NCBI GenBank assembly: GCA_016195265.1
Contig: JACPZW010000040.1
Span: 1 to 49,772, forward strand
Direction of reading: 5' to 3'
DNA: 49,772 bases
From: Acidobacteriota bacterium
GTDB taxonomy: Bacteria; Acidobacteriota; Vicinamibacteria; Vicinamibacterales; CAVVIG01
Both the position numbers and the translations under genes were made by a program. Under the pieces are notes generated by a model. That model searched no databases, was not told the origin of the DNA, and worked only from the letters and a program-made list of their open reading frames with translations. Positions 36,701-43,900 of the stretch are shown piece after piece. Numbering within the stretch: position 1 is the first letter of the stretch; each line of letters starts with the position of its first letter.

Positions 36701-36812
36701 TCGTGTCTTTCGCCACGCCCGCGATGCTGCCGGTCTGCGCGAACGCGGACCCAGCCACAAGGAACATCGTGAAGGTCACACCACCGATCGCTCCGGCTCG
36801 TCTTCGCACCAT
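33732..36812 (-). CDS. Oar-like TonB-dependent receptor with carboxypeptidase-regulatory domain
   Basis: About 1026 residues. A signal peptide (GGVTFTMFLVAGSAFAQ) is followed by a carboxypeptidase-regulatory-like beta-sandwich (about 28-115: GSIAGVAKDTTGAVLPGVTV, GQYKIVDLSPGAYTVTF). A TonB plug follows (about 120-240, including VSGESPLIDTQS), then a large beta barrel ending in VQVDF with a terminal Phe. GGAGG at 36819-36823 fixes the ATG at 36812. Acidobacteriota carry many such proteins for polymer or oligosaccharide uptake. No SusD partner is encoded nearby and the ligand is unknown. Confidence 0.93.
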   Translation of the reverse strand: MVRRRAGAIGGVTFTMFLVAGSAFAQTGSIAGVAKDTTGAVLPGVTVEASSPALIEKVRSVVTDGQGQYKIVDLSPGAYTVTFTLPGFNAYKRDGIVLTSDFTATVSADMRVGSVEETVTVSGESPLIDTQSVTQRKSMTHDVIDNLPTGRSFQNLSVLVPGVSIALASQDVGGTGGDRYQTLSVHGSRSDQMPLVMNGMPFNNMNNTGGGYNTTLVVNTGTVQEMTVTTSGLAAESRSSGVLTNIIPKEGGNTYRGYFFSNFANASMQSDNLSSDLVTAGLKAVNRVKKLWDLNPVVGGPIVPDKLWFLGGVRYNGAQSYLAGMFTNLRPGAPQYCATAAGCSYGDAFHPTTIVTNSQDLNNQAVGGDTWSRGETLNLTWQASQKNKITFFGHVNQRLVDCNNCSATTSPEAGVYFTHSPEYLLQSSWTNPLTNRLLLESGFTFYNETWIFGPEPYNVNGLGPDAVVSKTESALGIVYGAANVFTTAANHQYNMRFAANYVTGSHAFKVGMTDMWGTRNYRYETNQSQAWTFLRGIPTTITEYARPLIDTERLNSALGLYAQDRWTVDRLTLNLGLRFDYHNAKVPVQSLAAIPFVAARQYDGIDDVPNWKDLSPRAGATYDLFGNGKTVVRANYGKYIASESTNMATLNNRVNTSINSASRSWTDTNGNFKPDCDLTNPAAQTVPGGDTCGLLNAPLGSLNVAARYDPSITSGFGVRPNDQEFSAGLQHQVLPRVAVDFQFTRHSFGNFIAAQDTARPPATSYGQFCVTAPSDLRLPNGGGNAICGFMDQNPTTFTTSPFYVVQPASTFGDVSDVYTGYDFNANARLPRGGFVSGGASIGHEVTDNCAVAGQASVTYAPVAGVTTSTAGTLANAAGLGTPSTLYCRVEPPFQADVKGFASYPLPWFGLTASATLQNRPGPQILARYTVTSAQVTGLGRALGLGTATTQLIAPGTQYGDRVTQMDVRVGKMFKVQRSRIQASLDLFNMLNSSAILSLNTTYGTAWLSPTAILQGRLAKIGVQVDF

Positions 36813-36873
36813 CACTACCCTCCAATGAAGGATCGGCCGCGGGCTCTCCCTCAAATGCGTCGGACGATACCAA

Positions 36874-37012
36874 ATGGCGGCGGCACCGGCAAGAATGGCC
36901 GCGCGGCGGCTGGTCTCGTGCGCCTGGAAGCCGCTCGTCATCGACGAAGTGCTGCGCCAGGACGAGGGGCGCGTCCTCTGGCTCGACTGCGCGACGCTCT
37001 TCCATGGATCGC
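36874..37012 (+). pseudogene. Remnant resembling a glycosyltransferase
   Basis: The plus frame reads CAWKPLVIDEVLRQDEG, then RVLWLDCATLFHGSL. The pattern WKP...I...L followed by a hydrophobic strand and acidic D is typical of the sugar-nucleotide region of small capsular glycosyltransferases (usually WLWKPYII...L.YLDAD). No start region or later domains follow; the frame becomes basic and runs into the antisense of the NHL gene. About 40 family-like residues remain. It could be coincidence. Confidence 0.4.
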
Positions 37013-37049
37013 TCGGCCGGACACTGACGCGGCCGCGCGAGCGCGGCGC

Positions 37050-38243
37050 TCAGCGCGGGCGCAGCAGCAGCTTCTGGACGCGCCAGTTGTTCATGTCCGC
37101 GACGTACAGCACGTTCTCCGACGGACAGGCGAGGCTGTGGATCCAGTTGAACTGGCCGATGTCGTGGCCGGATTCGCCGAGCATCCCGACGATCTTTCCG
37201 TCCAGCGTCAGCTTGTAAATGCGGCCCGGCTCCTGATCCGACGTGTAGAGATACTGTGTCGGCCCGTTCGTGATGCAGATCGTCCACGGCTGCGTCTCGT
37301 CCGGCGGATTCGGATTCGCGTTGCCGAGCACCGGATGGCGCGCCTTGTCGTACGGCGCGTTCAGGACGATGAAGCGCTGGAACGTGCCGTCGCGATCGAA
37401 GACCTGGATGCGGCGGTTGCCGCGGTCCGCGACGTAGATGTTGTTCTGCCGGTCGATGCCGATGTTGTGCGGCACGTTGAACTGGCCGGGGTTCTCGTTC
37501 GCGTGCTGGCCGCCCGTGCCGCGCGTCCCCCACGACTTGACCCAGTTCCCGTGCTTGTCGAACTTGGCCACGCGGGAATTGGTGTAGCCGTCGCTTATAT
37601 AGATGTTGTCGTCGCTGTCCCACGCGATGTCGGTCGGACCGCGAAACTGGGTGTCGATGTGCGGCAGCGCCGGCCGGTTCTCACGCCCCAGCCCGTTGCC
37701 GCGATAGTACGCGACGGCAGGATCGTCAGGCCCCTCGGGCCGGCGTCCGAGGTTCAGCGTGACGTAGCCGGCCGGGTTGAACCGCATCACGCTCTGCGTG
37801 CCTTTGTCGACGATCCACAGGTTGTCGTACTTGTCGTACCGCGTGCCGTGCGCGTAGCCCAGGCCGTACACGCCGTGGCCAACTTCGCGGACGTACTTCC
37901 CCGTCTCGTCGAACTCCAGCAGCTGCGTCATCGCGTTGCCGTACAACGGACCGGACGTCGCGGTGCCCGGATGATTGATGACGAGCACGTGGCCCTTCGA
38001 ATTCGCGGCCACGGCGAGCACTTCGCCGAGATTGTTCTGGGCGGAATACTTCAGCGGATCCGGAACGGAGTCGAACGGGATCTTCGGGACGTCGGGGTTC
38101 TGCAGCGTGGACTGCGCCACGACGGGCGCCTCCGGCTGGATACGCAGCAACGCCGACAGCAAGAGCGCCGCGACGAGCGCGCACGACACGATCAACCATG
38201 GCAACCATGGCAACCATGGCAACCATCGCAACCATTTCTTCAA
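37050..38243 (-). CDS. Membrane-anchored NHL-repeat beta-propeller protein
   Basis: About 397 residues. An N-terminal membrane anchor (MKKWLRWLPWLPWLPWLIVSC and on) is followed by NHL repeats: FRGPTDIAWDSDDNIYISDGYTN, NVPHNIGIDRQNNIYVADRGN, FNWIHSLACPSENVLYVADMNN. NHL proteins of this kind resemble peptidylglycine-amidating lyase propellers, but the role here is unknown. A TTG start at 38243 is supported by AAGGAGG seven bases upstream; the longer frame to 38474 overlaps another gene. The anchor is partly built from a nonamer repeat. It follows a cluster of small exported genes on the same strand. Confidence 0.88.
   Translation of the reverse strand: MKKWLRWLPWLPWLPWLIVSCALVAALLLSALLRIQPEAPVVAQSTLQNPDVPKIPFDSVPDPLKYSAQNNLGEVLAVAANSKGHVLVINHPGTATSGPLYGNAMTQLLEFDETGKYVREVGHGVYGLGYAHGTRYDKYDNLWIVDKGTQSVMRFNPAGYVTLNLGRRPEGPDDPAVAYYRGNGLGRENRPALPHIDTQFRGPTDIAWDSDDNIYISDGYTNSRVAKFDKHGNWVKSWGTRGTGGQHANENPGQFNVPHNIGIDRQNNIYVADRGNRRIQVFDRDGTFQRFIVLNAPYDKARHPVLGNANPNPPDETQPWTICITNGPTQYLYTSDQEPGRIYKLTLDGKIVGMLGESGHDIGQFNWIHSLACPSENVLYVADMNNWRVQKLLLRPR
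38193..38237 (-). repeat. Nonamer tandem repeat encoding WLP units in a membrane anchor
   Basis: Five 9-base units on the plus strand: CAACCATGG three times, then CAACCATCG and CAACCATTT. In the minus reading frame they give repeated W-L-P triplets at the start of the NHL protein anchor. Confidence 0.9.
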
Positions 38244-38250
38244 GGGGACG

Positions 38251-38257
38251 CCTCCTT
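38251..38257 (-). promoter_or_regulatory. Shine-Dalgarno AAGGAGG deciding a TTG start
   Basis: A near-perfect anti-16S match on the minus strand, seven bases before TTG at 38243. No ATG or GTG is in frame at this distance, so TTG is the likely start of the NHL gene. Confidence 0.75.
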
Positions 38258-38289
38258 CGTGTGAGACGCCGAATCTTACTTCGTGCGGC

Positions 38290-38673
38290 TCAGGATGCGC
38301 GTTCGAACACGACGATGCGGGCGGGCAGGTTCGGGACGGCGGTCCGGCTGGCGAGGATCCAGGAGTCCGAGTAGTGCGGGTGCGCGGCGGTGCCTTCGGC
38401 GCCGGACCACCATTCCGGGCGGAAGCGCGCCTCCTCGGGCAGCGCGAACCCGAGCAGGTCTTCGATCTCCGCAAACGTCAGGACAACGGTGTTCGCGTAC
38501 CGGTTCTCGAGGTACTTGTGCAGAAGCACGTACGTGCCCACCATCGCCCGGCCGTGCAGCTTCGGGGGGGCCGGCGGCGGCTCACGATCGCGCTCCGCCC
38601 GGGCACGTTCGCGGGACGCGGCGGCTTTGCGCCGTCGCGTCCAGTCCAGCAGCGCGCGCGTGACGTTCAGCAT
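38290..38673 (-). CDS. Small DUF7662-like protein
   Basis: A 127-residue protein. A basic coiled N-terminus precedes YVLLHKYLENRYANTVVLTFAEI, then EDLLGFALPEEARFRPEWWSG and YSDSWILASRTAVPNLPARIVVF. The pattern of a short helix, LTFAEIE.LLGF.LP.SAR and WW matches small cytosolic proteins of the DUF7662 type with unknown function. It is encoded 6 bp after the stop of the preceding 229-residue protein, so it belongs to the small-protein operon. Confidence 0.75.
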   Translation of the reverse strand: MLNVTRALLDWTRRRKAAASRERARAERDREPPPAPPKLHGRAMVGTYVLLHKYLENRYANTVVLTFAEIEDLLGFALPEEARFRPEWWSGAEGTAAHPHYSDSWILASRTAVPNLPARIVVFERAS

Positions 38674-38679
38674 GGCCCA

Positions 38680-39369
38680 TCAGGGCCGAAACGCCGCTTT
38701 GTTCGCGAGGCGCGCCTTTTCCTGCGCCGTGCGGGCGTCGTCGGTCTCTTTCTTCTGCCGTGCGATCTCGCGCCGCGGGGCGTCACGCTCGTCCAACCGC
38801 GCGGACTGTGTCTCGGCCGTGCGCGCGAGCGCTTCGAGCCGCGGCGAGGTCACGATGACCCGTACGCCGGCCGCGAACATCGAGCGATACAGCACCACGG
38901 AGTAGTCGGCGTCTCCCCATCGGGCGACGGCCGTTCCGGATTCCACCTCGACCTGCGAGGGTGCGCCTCGCGCGGTCCGCACGCCGGGTTTCAGCCGCGG
39001 GCCGTACGTGGACGAGATCGCGTCGATCAGATCCGCGTCGGTGAGGCCGGCGGTCCGATCGCGATCGTAGTCGACCACCATCCGCGAGAGCTGATCGTTG
39101 TAGAAGCTGAAGACGATCTGCTTCACCGGATCGGCCTGCACGGCGTCGCTCGCGGTGTACGGGCGCTGCCACTGCAGCTCCTGCATCAGCGCCGGGCGCG
39201 CGTGCAGCGTCTTCGCCTCGGTGGCCGGCACGCTGGCGAGCGTGGCGATCGCCGACACGCCGCCTCCCAGCTGATAGTTGCGGTAGCGCGACCGGTCCTG
39301 GCCGTGCAGCGCGTGCGTGGACACGACCATCGAGAGAGCAGCGACGGCGAGCGTGCGTGTGTTGATCAT
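38680..39369 (-). CDS. Exported hypothetical protein (229 aa)
   Basis: Signal peptide INTRTLAVAALSMVVSTHALHG, then a soluble domain with YQLGGGVSAIATLASVPATE, IVFSFYNDQLSRMVVDYDRDR and LTDADLIDAISSTYGP. A Lys/Ala/Glu-rich coiled tail (RREIARQKKETDDARTAQEK) ends the protein. No named family is recognised. The ATG at 39369 overlaps the upstream TGA (ATGA) and has AAGGAAG before it; the longer frame to 39567 is not supported. The charged tail suggests interaction with another protein or DNA-like polymers, but this is weak. Confidence 0.75.
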   Translation of the reverse strand: MINTRTLAVAALSMVVSTHALHGQDRSRYRNYQLGGGVSAIATLASVPATEAKTLHARPALMQELQWQRPYTASDAVQADPVKQIVFSFYNDQLSRMVVDYDRDRTAGLTDADLIDAISSTYGPRLKPGVRTARGAPSQVEVESGTAVARWGDADYSVVLYRSMFAAGVRVIVTSPRLEALARTAETQSARLDERDAPRREIARQKKETDDARTAQEKARLANKAAFRP

Positions 39370-39605
39370 GATCGGGCTTCCTTTGAACCGGTGTTGACGG
39401 CATGCAGCAGCTCCGCGACGGTGAGCGGCGGAGCGCCCCGCCAGACGAGCAGCATCACCGCCGGCGGCACGATGCACGTCAGCAGCCACAATTCCGCGTT
39501 GCTCACGGTCAGCGACGCGCCCGAGACCACGCCGTACGCGCCAAGCACGATCACCGCGGCGCACCACGCGCCGGCGATCCGTGCGCGGGAAATATTCTTC
39601 AACAT
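39366..39605 (-). CDS. Small two-helix membrane protein (79 aa)
   Basis: Two hydrophobic segments: IAGAWCAAVIVLGAYGVVSG and AELWLLTCIVPPAVMLLVW. The ATG at 39605 has GAGGA five bases upstream. The cytoplasmic tail is short. It is translationally coupled to the next gene by an ATGA overlap. No family is recognised. Confidence 0.7.
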   Translation of the reverse strand: MLKNISRARIAGAWCAAVIVLGAYGVVSGASLTVSNAELWLLTCIVPPAVMLLVWRGAPPLTVAELLHAVNTGSKEARS

Positions 39606-39636
39606 GACGTGTCCTCTTTCAGTGCTCACTTCGACG

Positions 39637-39825
39637 TTACCGTTCCGACCATTCCACGAACGCCTGCGGGATCTCGTTGCGCACGATCATGACGCGCAGC
39701 ACGCGTTCCTCGCGGAGCAGTTCATCCGCGCCCGCCCGCGCCGCTTCGACCGACGCGTACCGCGCCCAGGCCTGCGGCATTCCCGACGCCAATCCGCGCC
39801 GCATCGTCGCCACCAGCTTGAACAT
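39637..39825 (-). CDS. Small hypothetical protein (62 aa)
   Basis: A 62-residue soluble protein, MFKLVATMRRGLASGMPQAWA, then RYASVEAARAGADELLRE and a beta-like VLRVMIVRNEIPQAFVEW. The alternation of a strand, a helix and a strand resembles small ferredoxin-like alpha/beta folds. Its position between small membrane genes in the same orientation supports a real gene. Function unknown. Confidence 0.6.
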   Translation of the reverse strand: MFKLVATMRRGLASGMPQAWARYASVEAARAGADELLREERVLRVMIVRNEIPQAFVEWSER

Positions 39826-39847
39826 CAGATCTCCACTTCACGTCGCG

Positions 39848-40009
39848 TCAGCGGCGCGAATCCTGCGTTGAACCGAGCCGGTGTTCCGAAATCCACTGGT
39901 CGCTGACGGCGCCCAGGTTCTCCGGCGCGTTGCCCCGCCGCCAGGCGGTGACGATGGCAATGACGCCGCCGATCGTGCCGAGGGCCACGACGGTCCATAC
40001 AGTGCTCAT
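39848..40009 (-). CDS. Small single-helix membrane protein (53 aa)
   Basis: The ORF encodes 53 residues beginning MSTVWTVVALGTIGGVIAIV, one membrane helix followed by a short polar tail (WRRGNAPENLGAVSDQWISEH). GCAGGAG lies six bases before the ATG. Spacing to both neighbours is short (16 and 22 bp), as in a real operon. No family is recognised. Confidence 0.65.
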   Translation of the reverse strand: MSTVWTVVALGTIGGVIAIVTAWRRGNAPENLGAVSDQWISEHRLGSTQDSRR

Positions 40010-40025
40010 GCGCGTACTCCTGCCG

Positions 40026-40541
40026 TCATCGCGGACGGCCCGTCAGGACCGGCACGAGCAGAAATTCAGACAGCGCGTCGGCGGTCGGAAACATCTGTCC
40101 CGTCCCGTGGTGTTTCATCTGCAGCGTGGCGTCGTCGCCGGGGCCGTCGCCGGCGAACATGATGTCGATGCGATCCTCGCGCGGCGGAAAACCGTCGGCG
40201 AGAAAGCGGAAGTGGCAGACCATCGACGCGGCGTCGAGGTTCGGCGTGACGGCGAGGGAGACGGCGGCGGGCGCCGGCTTGCGCACGGCGAACCCGCCGT
40301 CGGGCGTCGTCGCGTCCACGACCACGTCGCGCACGCGATCGCCGGGGAACTCGGCGCGGAAGGCGTCGACATCGCGCGTCACCGCGGCGCGCAGCTCGTC
40401 CACGAGCCGGCGGCCGTTGCGGCGGACGAGGTCGGCCTTGCGGGCGGCCAGCTCGTTTTCTTTCACGCGCACGGCGTCGCGACGACGCTCGTCGTCGGCA
40501 ATCCGCTTGATCCAGTCGGCCACCGCCACACTCGTACTCAT
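40026..40541 (-). CDS. Hypothetical cytoplasmic protein (171 aa), first gene of the small-protein operon
   Basis: A 171-residue protein: a long charged helix (DWIKRIADDERRRDAVRVKE ... LVDELRAAVTRDVDAF), then a beta-rich half (VSLAVTPNLDAASMVCHFRF, DRIDIMFAGDGPGDDATLQMK). It has no signal peptide. It leads a run of six small same-strand genes down to 38290. No named family is recognised. Confidence 0.75.
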   Translation of the reverse strand: MSTSVAVADWIKRIADDERRRDAVRVKENELAARKADLVRRNGRRLVDELRAAVTRDVDAFRAEFPGDRVRDVVVDATTPDGGFAVRKPAPAAVSLAVTPNLDAASMVCHFRFLADGFPPREDRIDIMFAGDGPGDDATLQMKHHGTGQMFPTADALSEFLLVPVLTGRPR

Positions 40542-40626
40542 GTCCGCCCTTTCGTGCCGGCGTGAAGATCTCGCCGTGGATCGCCGTGACGGGCGACCGC
40601 GGCGTCAAATTGTGACTACGGAAGAA

Positions 40627-40636
40627 CTCACGTGAG
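40627..40636. promoter_or_regulatory. Palindrome CTCACGTGAG, possible operator
   Basis: A perfect 10-bp palindrome in the divergent gap, 86 bp upstream of the small-protein operon start. It could be a dimeric regulator site. No second copy was recognised. Confidence 0.3.
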
Positions 40637-40801
40637 ACGCGCGCGACCCGGGACCAAAGTTGGGCCGGTCGGCGCGCATCCTTCAGGAATTGCCGAGGGG
40701 ATGCACCACTCGAACGCTGGCTGGCTCAGTTCTGGATGACCACTCGACTATACACGATCGGCCGCGGACACATGCCACGGGCCGGAGACACATCGGCACG
40801 T

Positions 40802-40807
40802 ATAATA
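40802..40807 (+). promoter_or_regulatory. Candidate -10 box TATAAT of the glucan synthase
   Basis: A perfect TATAAT, 110 bases before the GTG start at 40917. No -35 match at 16-18 bp. The leader would be about 100 nt. Confidence 0.4.
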
Positions 40808-40916
40808 CAGGTCACGCTTTCCTGAGCCCTGCAGCCCCGCTGGCCTTCCCCGCCGTCGCGCCTCCGGCGCTTCGGCGCGCCACGCAGCCCTCACCAAAGC
40901 ATTTCTGGAGGGCGCG

Positions 40917-43900
40917 GTGAGGGGATTCTTCCGGCGGTTCTGGCACACCAGGCCGCCGCCACCGGACAAACCATTTCGCGACGAGCTGCTCAGCATCGAG
41001 CGGCTGGAAGAGCGCGCGCTCGCCCTCGCGGCGAGCTTCACCGTCGACCCCAATCCGCGACGCCGCGCGCGGAACATCTTCCCGCGCTTCGACGACAACG
41101 CCCGCGTCCTGCGCGACGCGTACCGCACGCTGGCCGACGATGTCCGCACGGGCCAGTTCGTCACGGCGGCGGCGGAATGGCTGCTCGACAACTTCCATCT
41201 GGTGTCGTCCGAGATTCGGGACATCCGCCAGCATCTCCCGCGCACCTACTACCGCCAGCTCCCCACGCTCGCCTCGCGCGAGCAGGCCGGCCACACGCGG
41301 ATTTACGCGATGGCCGTAGAGCTGGTCCGTCACAGCGACAGCCGGATCGGTCGTCAGCAGCTCGCGGTGTTCGTCAACAGCTACCAGCGCGTCGCGCCGT
41401 TGACGATTGGCGAACTCTGGGCGTGGCCCAGCATGCTGAAGCTGGCGCTCATCGAGAACCTCAGGCGTCTGGCCGCGGAGACACTGGACGCGCGCCGCGC
41501 GCGCCGCGCGGCCGACGAGTACGTGTCCAGGATGGAAGGCGCCACGCGCGACGGACGCCCGCCGCCCGCGCTGCCCTCGGCCCTCAGCATTGCGCACGTC
41601 GTCCAGCTCCTGCATCGCGTGCGCGAGTACGGGCTGCGGCTGTCGTCGATCCGGACGGCGGTCGAGGACCATCTCGCGTCGCAGGAGACGACGGCCGAAG
41701 CCGCGATTCGCGGCGAGCACCAGCGTCAGGCGGCCGCCCAGGTGTCCGTCGCCAATGCGATCACCAGCCTGCGCCTCTGCTCCGCCATCGATTGGCGCCA
41801 GTACTTCGAGTCCGTCAGCCTGGTCGAGCAGGTTCTGCAGCGCGATCCGGCCGGCGCGTACGCGCGGATGGACTTCCTCAGCCGCGACAGCCAGCGCCAG
41901 GCCGTTGAAGCGCTGGCGGCGCCGAGCGGAGAGGCGCAGGTGCGGGTCGCGCTCCGCGCGGTCGAGAGCGCGCGGCAGGCGGCGGCCACCGGCTCGCCCG
42001 CAAAGTCGAAGGACGATCGCGCCGCGCACGTCGGGTACCATTTGATCGATCGCGGCCGGCGCGACCTCGAAGCCGACGTCGCGTACCGGCCGCGTCCGGG
42101 GAACCGGGCCAGGCGATTCGTCTTCGCGCACGCGACGTCGTTCTATCTGGGCCCGATCGCGATCGTGACCGCCGCGCTCCTGATCGGCGCCGCCGCCTAC
42201 GCCCGGCACGAGGGCGCGTCCGCTGGCGCTCTGGCCGCGCTGATGCTGCTCCTGCTGATCCCGGCAGCCGACATCGCCATCTCGCTCGCGCAGCGCGGGA
42301 TCGCGCGCGCGATCCCCCCGCGCCGCCTGCCCCGCCTCGACTTCTCCGATCGCGTGCCCGCCAACGCCCGGACGATGGTCGTCGTGCCGACGATGCTGAC
42401 GAGCGTCAGCGGCGTGGCGGCGCTGCTCGAGCACGTCGAGGTGCTCGCGCTCGGCAATCTCGATCCGCGCATCCATTTCGCGATCCTCGGCGACTTCACC
42501 GACGCCGACGCGCGCGAGCGGCCCGGCGACGCGGCGATTCTTGACGCCGCGCGCGCGGGGATCGAGGCCCTCAACCGGCGATTCGGCCCGGGCCACGCGG
42601 ATCGCTTCTTTCTGCTTCATCGCGAACGGCGCTGGAATGCGCGCGAGGGCGCATGGATGGGGTGGGAACGCAAGCGCGGCAAGATCGAGGAGTTCAACCG
42701 GTTGCTGCGCGGCGCCGCCGACACCAGCTACACCCTGCAGGTCGGCGAGCTGGAGGTGCTCGCGTCGGTGCGCTACTGCATCACGCTCGACACGGACACC
42801 CGGTTGCCCCGCGATGCGGCGAAGGAGCTCATCGGCATCATCGCGCATCCGCTCAACGTCCCGCGCTTCGATCCGCGCGTCGGCCGTGTGACGGACGGCT
42901 ACGGGATTCTGCAGCCCCGCGTCAGCGTCACCATGGCGAGCGCGGCCGGATCGGTGTTCGCCCGGACGTACGCCGGCCACACCGGCGTGGATCCGTACAC
43001 GACCGCCGTCTCGGACGTCTATCAGGATCTCTTCGACGAAGGCATCTATACCGGCAAGGGCCTCTATGACGTCGATGCGTTCGTGGCGTCGCTCGAAGGC
43101 CGTGTGCCCGAGAACGCGCTGCTGTCGCACGACCTCTTCGAGGGCCTGTACGCGCGGACCGCGCTCGTCACCGACGTCGAGGTCGTGGACGACTATCCGT
43201 CGAGCGTCCTCGCGCACGCGAGACGCCAGCATCGCTGGGTGCGCGGCGACTGGCAGATCCTGTGGTGGCTCTTCCCGTTCGTGCCGTCGCCGACCGGTCT
43301 GCAACGCAATCGCCTGCCAATCATCTCGCGTTGGAAGATTCTCGACAACCTGCGGCGCAGTCTGCTGGCGCCGGCGACGGTCGCGATGCTGGTGTTCGGC
43401 TGGACGGTGCTGCCCGGGTCGCCGCTCGCGTGGACCGCGGTCGGCCTCGCCGCGGTCGCCCTGCCGGCGTGCGCGCGGCTCTACCAGTTGCTCCGCGGAC
43501 CGTCGCCGCTGCAATCGCTGACGGCGTTCCTGCGCGCCACCATCGACGACCTCGACACGGACGTCGTCCGCGTCTCGCTGCAGACCGCGTTCCTCGCGAG
43601 CCACGCGTACGAAATGCTGCACGCGATCACGGTGACGCTCGTGCGTCTCGGGAGCGCGAAGGGCCGGCTGCTCGAGTGGGAGACGGCCGCGGCCAGCGCG
43701 CACCGCGGCGGGCCGCCGCGCCTGGGCGTCTTCCTGAAAGAGATGATCGCGAGCCCGCTCGTCGCGCTCGGCGGTCTGGCGCTGGTCGTCACCGTGCGTC
43801 CGCCCGCGCTGGCGGCCGCGGCGCCGGTGCTCGTGCTGTGGGCGGCGGCGCCGGCGATCGCGTACGCGCTCAGCCGTCCGGTGCCGGCGCGGCGCGCGGC

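Larger units (their letters stand above)
40542..40916. other. Intergenic divergent region before the cyclic glucan synthase
   Basis: No gene is seen. It holds a perfect 10-bp palindrome (40627-40636), a perfect TATAAT (40802-40807) and similar GGACACATGCCACG and GGAGACACATCGGCACG stretches about 20 bp apart just before the TATAAT. Confidence 0.6.

Noticed and set aside
34284..38264. A 1326-codon open frame on the plus strand
   Set aside because: It is the antisense shadow of the TonB receptor and NHL genes. The translation is Arg/Ala/Val-rich without domains, as expected in high-GC DNA.
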